Of a DNA stretch of 64,000 nucleotides, positions 57,664 to 64,000 are shown in pieces. The stretch's first letter is position 1; every line of letters begins with the position of its first letter. The notes beneath the pieces are model-generated. The model saw only the letters and a list, made by a program, of their open reading frames with translations, did not search any database and was not told the origin of the DNA. The stretch spans positions 408,001 through 472,000 of the forward strand of contig JAXCHB010000045.1 of assembly GCA_036926305.1 (NCBI GenBank), in the 5' to 3' direction. Both the position numbers and the translations under genes were made by a program. Source of the DNA: Uropetala carovei. Its lineage: Eukaryota; Arthropoda; Insecta; Odonata; Petaluridae.

Positions 57664-59782
57664 CTAGTGGAGTGAATGAGAAAACCAACATTTTATCAAA
57701 TTTTATATTAAATGTTGCGTGTTTTATTGATTTTATTCAATGAAATTTAGGATATGACCTGAATGCATAACGTTATATATTACAAGTTAGTCACTTGTTT
57801 GTCATATTTTAATAAATACTTAAAAATAGGTGATAGGTAATTTTTTTTTATAATCCTTCTTCCTTAGTTGATAGTCAATATTTACAATCTTTGTAATGTA
57901 GAAGTTAGGAATTTTCGATGTACAAACTTCTGATGATTACATGAGTTAAATTTATGATGATATTCGCGCGGCTTTTCTCTATTTAAAACAGTGATGGAAA
58001 GCGTTACACGTAACTTAATTAAATAACGGAATAACAAAATTATTTTCGATTAACGTAACGAAACACGTTAACGAAATGTCGGAAATTGCTGTAACGAAAA
58101 ACGGAAAAACAAAAACCGTTATTTCGATATTTTCACGGAGTTGCACATCGAAACGATCCTGGGCGTGTGCGACGACTAAGACTGAATCAATCCACCAAAT
58201 AGATAATTACTTCATAACTACTAGTATTTTTAATTAAAAACTTATTTTATAATATTAGTCCTTGTAATGAGATTGTAAACGACACAAACAATTTTTATTA
58301 AAATTGATACCTTAAATTAGTATCTTATTCCATTAAATATCTAACCATATGAAAAAGAAGAAAATATAAATTTTAAGTTGTTTCCTTAGCAAATAGAAAA
58401 ATTTCCACCCTTATCAGTTTAGTGTATTTTCTAAATATTTTGATAATATAGGTCAATATATTTTCATGTCTTGTTTCTAGCATCAAAATGTCCTGTACAC
58501 TCCTTTTATTATAACTTTTATAATTTTTTAAATACACTAAATTTAACGCCATAATTATCCATATTTATATTGGAAATATTACACATTCAATAAAATTTTA
58601 TATTTGGAATTATTATTAAAATGTAAAGGGATGGTTAGTTTTTGGCTGAAAGCGGTTTAATGGAAGTAGGAGATTATAATTTTAATATATCAGCTTAAAC
58701 TAGGCCGGCCATATGGCAAACGGGATGTGGGAGGTTTACTCGTGTCATTTCTCAGTTTTTGTCAAATATCACTTCCCAATGATTGTTTTCTGTCGTCATT
58801 AATGTTGCAGAGGATATAAGTTTCTCCAATCAGAAATATATTTTTTTAAACTACTGATCTGCAGTTTAATTCAATTTCTATTTGTATAAATCCTTATGTA
58901 GGTTGTAAACATACAAAATATAAAAAATGTTTATTAACTCGATTTCATTAACGGGTGGTAAAATTTTTCGTTATAACGTTAAACGTAGCGAAAAACGAAA
59001 TTTAGATTCGAGTGTAACGAAAAACGATATTTTTTTTACCGTATCGAAACGTATTTCTTTCGTTTGCCATCACTGTTATAAAATGCTTTGTGAGAACACG
59101 ATTAAAATTTGTTCGTCACATTTCATAAATAGTAGTAATTTATTCGTAATCCTCAGGTTGTCATTTCAGCAGGTATAAGCAATTATTTCGTTAAGGATGA
59201 CTTTCAATATCTCGAAATGGCGCAAACATAGACGAAATAATACACGGTCAAGTTCAGGATTTTTTTCTCATTCTCAAACTTCACATTAAAAAAAATCAGT
59301 CAGGAATTTTATGGTCTCACTTCGTTGGTGACAAGAGCTCACACCCGGAGACACTTTTAACTATAGTTCCGTCATTAAAATCAGCTCTCGAATATGTATA
59401 ACTGCCATTATGCAATGGAAAGTTCTCAAATCAAGACGAGACCGAGCGTAGGATCACTCTTGCTTCCTCCTGGCCCTTGCATTTTGAGTTCCTTCAACCC
59501 TTTTACCTGAATGATGGAGGTCTTTCCGACGGCCGGCGCGCCAAGTAGGATGACTTTCACTAGATCCTTGTAGTCAGGCGGACTGGGCTCTTCCAGCGGT
59601 TGGAAGGATCTCGGAACGAGAGATTCGACCCTCTTCCTCACTTCTCTCGCCACCGACTCCTCCGCCTTCCTCGTCTCCTCGCCTTCGCCCCTTTGGCCAC
59701 CCACGCTCTCTCTCTTATCCTGCACCCCCCGCTCCAAATCTGCTGGGGGGTTAAAAAGAAAGCACGCATAAAAAACTGTCAT
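56794..59782 (-). CDS. RASL10: RASL10-type Ras-like small GTPase
   Basis: Two exons on the minus strand: 59507 up to 59742 (or to ATG 59782), and 57663 down to 56794. If translation starts at 59782 the product is 381 aa. G1 is GAPAVGKTS. The effector region and the G3 segment DLPP match the family's unusual DxPP in place of DxxG. G4 is GNKHD and G5 is ECSAKYNW, a sequence highly characteristic of RASL10A/B, with KHWRYGYV before it. The C-terminus CNVL is a CAAX box favouring geranylgeranylation, so membrane attachment is expected. Vertebrate RASL10 proteins are near 200 aa. This one is longer because of a charged N-terminal extension (about 70 residues before the P-loop), an insertion of about 80 Ser/Gln/His-rich residues between G4 and G5, and a longer C-terminal tail. 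The missing Gly/Gln in G3 suggests atypical GTP hydrolysis (inference). Confidence 0.88.
57989..59075. mobile_element. hAT-like element in the RASL10 intron
   Basis: Ends CAGTGATGGAAAGCG and CGTTTGCCATCACTG. Flanks ATTTAAAA / TTATAAAA, 6 of 8. Arrays of AACGAAAAACG near both ends. No coding. Confidence 0.8.
59507..59742 (-). CDS. RASL10: RASL10 upstream exon with P-loop
   Basis: Ends with GAPAVGKTSIIQ at a GT donor (59506-59505) that joins in phase 0 to QFVWNDF. The 5' boundary is a tandem CAGCAG acceptor (exon starting at 59742 or 59739) after TTTTTAACCCCCCAG, implying an unseen upstream exon. Alternatively translation starts at the in-frame ATG 59782. The extension before the P-loop is rich in Glu, Arg and Lys and probably disordered. 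Confidence 0.8.
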
Positions 59783-60117
59783 CGGAAAATCATTATAATC
59801 ATGCGATGAACAGCACAGAGGAATTTAAATGGGGCATTCATGTTTTGGAATAGATGAAATCAAACCATAAATCTTGTTCAGTTGTGATTTTTTTTTCAAT
59901 CCGTGATCACTTTTCTAGGGGATGAATATGGCTCTCAAGAGTCAAGAAAAGTTTTTTTTCGTCGAACGCTATGACAATCCTCACGTTCTGCTTTGAATTC
60001 TGCGCATATTAGAAACGGAAGTCGAAATATTAGCACAGTGAGACCCCTAGGTAGCGTTCCGCCTATATAGTGCCGCCCAGTAATCGTTGTCTACAGAACT
60101 TCCATTTTATGGTTACA

Positions 60118-60147
60118 CTAGTATAAGTGCCCGTCAAAAATGACGGG
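60118..60147 (-). repeat. Helitron 3' terminus (minus strand), second copy
   Basis: Perfect 7-bp hairpin CCCGTCA/TGACGGG with a 4-nt loop, then CACTTATA and CTAG before T, on the minus strand. Closely related to the terminus at 31483. The body to the right (to about 60440) shows no coding. Confidence 0.7.
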
Positions 60148-60470
60148 GATGATCGATTATTCTGAAAAATTGAGGCAGTCTTGTTTGACCTGAAATCATA
60201 CCTCCTGCTGAAAGGGTTGCGTTCGATCCTAGCGAAGGTTCGAAACCCTCGCCGCGAGTATCTATTGTGCTTCAAAATCTGACCTTAGTCCCCTCTTGCC
60301 AGGTATATTTCGGTTTTTCAGAGCGTGACAGAGGAAGTGACAAAGAGACAGAATGAGGCTCTTATATATTACCGATATAGCAAGCGTATAAATCTGGGTA
60401 TGATTGTGTTAGTAGAAAAAATTTTAAACGTTTAATAAAAATTACCGAAGAATAGATCATCTATATAGAG

Positions 60471-61150
60471 CAGTGCTCACCAACCTTTTTTGCTTCACGG
60501 CACACCTTCATGCACGCTTAAAAATATCACGGCACACCAAAACCACCCCTAATTAATTTAACTGCGTAAATACACATTTTAAAAGAAAAAACTAGCATAA
60601 AACAAGTAAAAGTCGCAACTATATTAGATTGTTGTTACTGGTAAAGTAATATCCGAATAATTGTATAATTTTATTGTAAGTTAAGTTCAGACATAATTCA
60701 ACGTGTAAAAATGTTATGCTCTTCGACGGAAGTTTTAGGCTTGTCTTTTTGGTACAAAGACGCTTTATATTTGGCTCAATAATAGAATGAGCTACAAGAA
60801 CTTCTTCATCTAGGTTCTTTAAACATGCTCTTTTAATATTTTAAATTCCAGTTGACGAACAACGAAATTCGCAAAAATACATTGACGAATTTGGATTTTC
60901 ATATCGACGGCACATTCAGATATTGAAGGATATTTACGTTTGTCTTTTAATCAAAATACATCTAAAAGTTAGCATACTTAGATGTATATTTGTTGTGTTA
61001 CTTAAGTTGCATGATCGTTGCTAAGGTCTATCAATTCCCTTCGTAGTGTCAGGTTAAATTACTTGTTTGTTCCTTTTGTGAAAATTAAATATCCTCACAA
61101 TGTGCGGCACGCTAGTGTCTTCTTCGCGGCACACCGATTGGGGAGCATTG
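60471..61150. mobile_element. hAT MITE, first of a tandem pair
   Basis: CAGTGCTCACCAACC at the left, GATTGGGGAGCATTG at the right, with CGGCACACC near both ends. Flanks ATATAGAG (60463-60470) and ATCTAGAG (61151-61158), 7 of 8. Confidence 0.85.
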
Positions 61151-61158
61151 ATCTAGAG

Positions 61159-61571
61159 CAGTGCTTCTCAACGTCTTTCGCACCACGGCACACCTTCATG
61201 TATGCTTAAGAACATCGCGGCACACCAAACCACCCCTAATTAATTTCACTGCGTAAATACTCATTTTTAAAGATAAACACTAGCGTATCAAGTAAAAGTC
61301 GCAGTTACATTAGATTGTTACTATCGGAAATGCAATAATTGTATAATTTTATTGTACATTAAATACATACATAATTCAACGTGTAAAAATGTTATGCCCT
61401 TATTGTTAGACGGAAAATTCCTCTCATGATAAATTCCTTGCATCATAAAATTTATGCGAATTTGTTTGTTTCAAACGCTTTTAAAAATTAAATATCTTCG
61501 GAGTGTGCGGCACACTAGGCCCTTCTTCGCGGCACACTAATGCGCCGCGGCACACCGGTTGAGAACCACTA
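61159..61571. mobile_element. hAT MITE, second of a tandem pair
   Basis: CAGTGCTTCTCAACG at the left, GGTTGAGAACCACTA at the right. Exact flanks ATCTAGAG at 61151-61158 and 61572-61579. Same family as its neighbour, with a 413-bp deleted body. Confidence 0.9.
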
Positions 61572-61616
61572 ATCTAGAGGGAGCAAAATTAGGTCAATTT
61601 AGGCTTTCCTTGAGAG

Positions 61617-61940
61617 CAGGGGTTCCCAAACTTTTCGATGTGGCGAGCACCCAGTTGTATCCTTGAATATCAAGCGAGCACAGAGTCCTATCCTAGAATA
61701 ACGAAAGAGCACCACTACACTTCCGCAAAAGTAGTAATGATAATGAATAAAATCAAACAAACATCACACTTATTGATCTTGAACAACGTGTAGAAAGAAA
61801 TCAACTGAAAAATTGAATTATTGGTCCTAATAAATGAACTATTAAGGATCGTAGAAGAGCACATACAGGCCGTCAAAGAGCACCATCAGGCTTCCAAAGA
61901 GCACAGTGGTGCTCGCTAGCACCAGGATTGGAAATCCCCG
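61617..61940. mobile_element. hAT MITE
   Basis: CAGGGGTTCCCAAAC at the left, TTGGAAATCCCCG at the right. GCGAGCACC near the left end is inverted as GGTGCTCGC near the right. Flanks CTTGAGAG / CTCCAGAG, 6 of 8. Confidence 0.7.
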
Positions 61941-62438
61941 CTCCAGAGTGTAAAGTAGGACCTCGATAACCGTCGTTAATTGGTACCTGGAATCCCCGCC
62001 AATTATCGGAACGACGATAGTCTAAACCGATTTTCCCATAGGAACGATGAATAATGACTCGTTCAAAAAGACCTTACACGCATAAAATAAAACTGAATTT
62101 TTAGGCCTGTTTGTTTGAAATTTTATACTGCATCATTTTCAATCGTTCACTTCTAGTTTTATTTGTTTATTGTCACTGACATTGCGTTATGGAATCATTC
62201 TTATCACTTGAGGTTCGATAAGCTATAAAATATTTAAGAAATATGTCAACTGTTGAGAGCTGCAATGCAGCAACCCGCGATGTAATGTTTTGCTGTTTGA
62301 TTCTTATGTTTGAAGGCAAAATTGCAAATACTATTAGTCTTTGTTTAATCCTGTTTCTATTTACACGACATATTTTCATTTCAACACAATCGTCTAAATG
62401 TTCTCCGAGAACAGCTACAGAGCACCGTTTCGATAGAT

Positions 62439-62850
62439 CAGGGGTGCACAACCTTCGCCCGCGAGCCGGATGCGGCCCATTAAGAAATTTTACGCGGCCC
62501 ACCGCCAGCGTTTCGCAGTTTTCAAAACTTTGTTGATTTATTTTAATTAACTACTAAATATTATTTTCCATGTTGGAAAATCTGTTAAGATATATAACGT
62601 TGAATTGCGACCTCCAAGTATAGTATATTTCTCAATTTAAGTAATCTCTTTTTAATGCTGTTATTTGATTTTTCTCAAAATTATTTATAAAAATGAATTC
62701 AATCTTGATTTTAAATATTGTAATGTTAATCCTAAAAAGCTAATTCTAACTGGATTTCCAAGCATATGGTACCTAAGAATCTCTAGGTAACTTACGATTT
62801 AACTATAATCCATCGGCCATTTTCTATGCGGCCCACCGAAGGGTTCGTCA
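62439..62850. mobile_element. hAT MITE, right end truncated
   Basis: Left end CAGGGGTGCACAACC. Body homologous to 53670-54105 in the same orientation up to GCGGCCCACCGAAGG. The terminal bases are lost. Confidence 0.65.
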
Positions 62851-62984
62851 TTTTATTTGTTTGTCTGCTTCATTCAAAAATGGCGACGGAACTTTTTAAT
62901 TTTTGTGTACCACTTGTCGACAAACGACGGTTGATCGAAACAACGACAATCGATGGCGACGGTTATCGATGTCCTACTGCTATG

Positions 62985-63060
62985 GTTCTCAAACTTTGTG
63001 GAGCCGCGGACCCCCTACGAATCACAATTTCTGCGGAACCCCTTCCCATTAAAAGTTCAA
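62985..63060. mobile_element. hAT MITE, one end only
   Basis: ATGGTTCTCAAACTTTGTGG and CGCGGACCCCCTACG are typical of a hAT MITE start. No partner is found. Confidence 0.4.
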
Positions 63061-64000
63061 AAATGTCGTTTAAATACAGTAAAAGCTTATGCTTTTTTAC
63101 GTTGAAATATAAATATTATGAAAAAGAACCAAAATTTAAATTTTTATTAAAACCTCATATAACTAAGAAGTTGCCCAAACTTCAAAAATAGAATATCTAA
63201 CTTAAGAAGGTAACCAGTCTTGATATTCTGCTTCTCTCGGCACTCGTGATTGTACTTACAATTAATTTTCTTTCATTCATTGAGCGAATTGTCTTGTTGT
63301 TTTGAAGTAGTAACGAGAACGACAATTGTCTTGGTTGGGGTACAGACCTGCTCTGTACACGAACGGTCCTATTTAGTAGAATTGGAAAATAATATTTCTA
63401 CAAGAGAGGGTTACAGATTCAGTCAACAGTAAATAGTACCTACGGTTTCTACTCTTTTAAAAAACACACTAAAATTACATCGCTAGATTTCGAAGAAGAC
63501 AGCTGAAAATCCAAATTCGCGCAAATAGGTTGATGAAAATGGCACCAAAAGTTTAAGAGCTCTTTCGCTCAAAGAAGAATACTCGTTCCTAACACTAATC
63601 CAAAATGCTGGAAGTGTTTTATTCCTAAATATTGTTTCCAAGAGATGAGTATGTATTCTAATGGCGTAAGTATAATCCCAGATTTATGCGCCAAGAGATC
63701 TTGCATCCAAAAGTTCTTATTACAAGTATCTGCAAATTTTGAGAAGTATGTACCGTATTTACCCGTGTAACCTGCACCCTCTTGCACCACGCGCACCCCT
63801 ATTTTTTGGGCCAGTTCGGAGGGAATAAGTTGACATCTACGGCGGCGGAAAATTAGAAAAAATAAAAAAAGTGTGGGAATTTGCTGAAGATACGTTCTCT
63901 CCCGGGTAGAGGAGCGTCCGAAGCTCACGATGAATTCAACGAATACAGATACCAGATGCTAATGTATTTCGGCAAAAGTACAGGTGGAAACTGATAGTAA
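63061..64000. other. No gene recognised
   Basis: Near 63750-63820 the text ACCGTATTTACCCGTGTAA, then GCACCC repeated, resembles the start of a widespread DNA-transposon type, but the partner end is not in view. Confidence 0.35.

Noticed and set aside
57180..57691. Frames of 79-128 codons on both strands over the GTPase exon
   Set aside because: Shadows of the RASL10 terminal exon, which alone carries conserved GTPase motifs.
62826..63191. 121-codon frame
   Set aside because: Its first part is hAT MITE sequence and the rest is AT-rich. No family recognised.

Overview
The window looks like repeat-rich animal nuclear DNA, most probably from an arthropod. Both host genes are split by spliceosomal introns (GT/AG) and have metazoan-specific domains. 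Most of the remaining sequence is eukaryotic transposon debris: hAT, Transib, Helitron, an RTE-type LINE, and several short non-coding repeat families. I see no operons, rRNA genes or CRISPR arrays. The species cannot be named from the sequence.

Host genes. (1) Plus strand, 8860-15945: six exons with matching phases encode about 286 aa ending in one complete Neuralized homology repeat (NHR) domain. A poly(A) signal lies 56 nt after the stop. Its introns hold copies of repeat families A, B and C, an RNase H-like retroelement fragment and a hAT element. (2) Minus strand, 59742/59782 down to 56794: two exons encode a RASL10-type Ras-like GTPase with P-loop, NKHD and SAK motifs and a C-terminal CAAX box. 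About 80 residues are inserted between G4 and G5, and its intron contains a 1.09-kb hAT element.

Mobile DNA by region. 0-8 kb: families A and B plus four hAT-type MITEs, two of them inside one family A copy. 8-16 kb: the NHR gene. 16-25 kb: family A and C copies, tRNA-like sequence, and GC-richer unique DNA that may hold an untranslated exon. 25-35 kb: two hAT MITEs, three family A copies, and a Helitron region with helicase remnants and terminal hairpins. 38-41.5 kb: a small hAT-like MITE and a 1.67-kb hAT element with an exact 8-bp target duplication. 44.25-46.06 kb: a Transib (RAG1-family) DNA transposon with an exact CGGCG target duplication. Its ends have the heptamer, 23-bp spacer and nonamer-like layout of V(D)J recombination signals, and it retains the N- and C-terminal coding pieces of the transposase without the catalytic core. 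46.7-47.6 kb: an approximately 0.8-kb polypyrimidine tract. 50.9-51.9 kb: an RTE-type LINE endonuclease fragment. 53-63 kb: the RASL10 gene among at least six hAT elements, two of them tandem and sharing a target duplication.

The most interesting item is the Transib element at 44256-46059. Next come the modular repeat families A, B and C, the tandem hAT pair, the pair of hAT-like elements with a conserved reading frame, and the RNase H fragment in the NHR gene intron.
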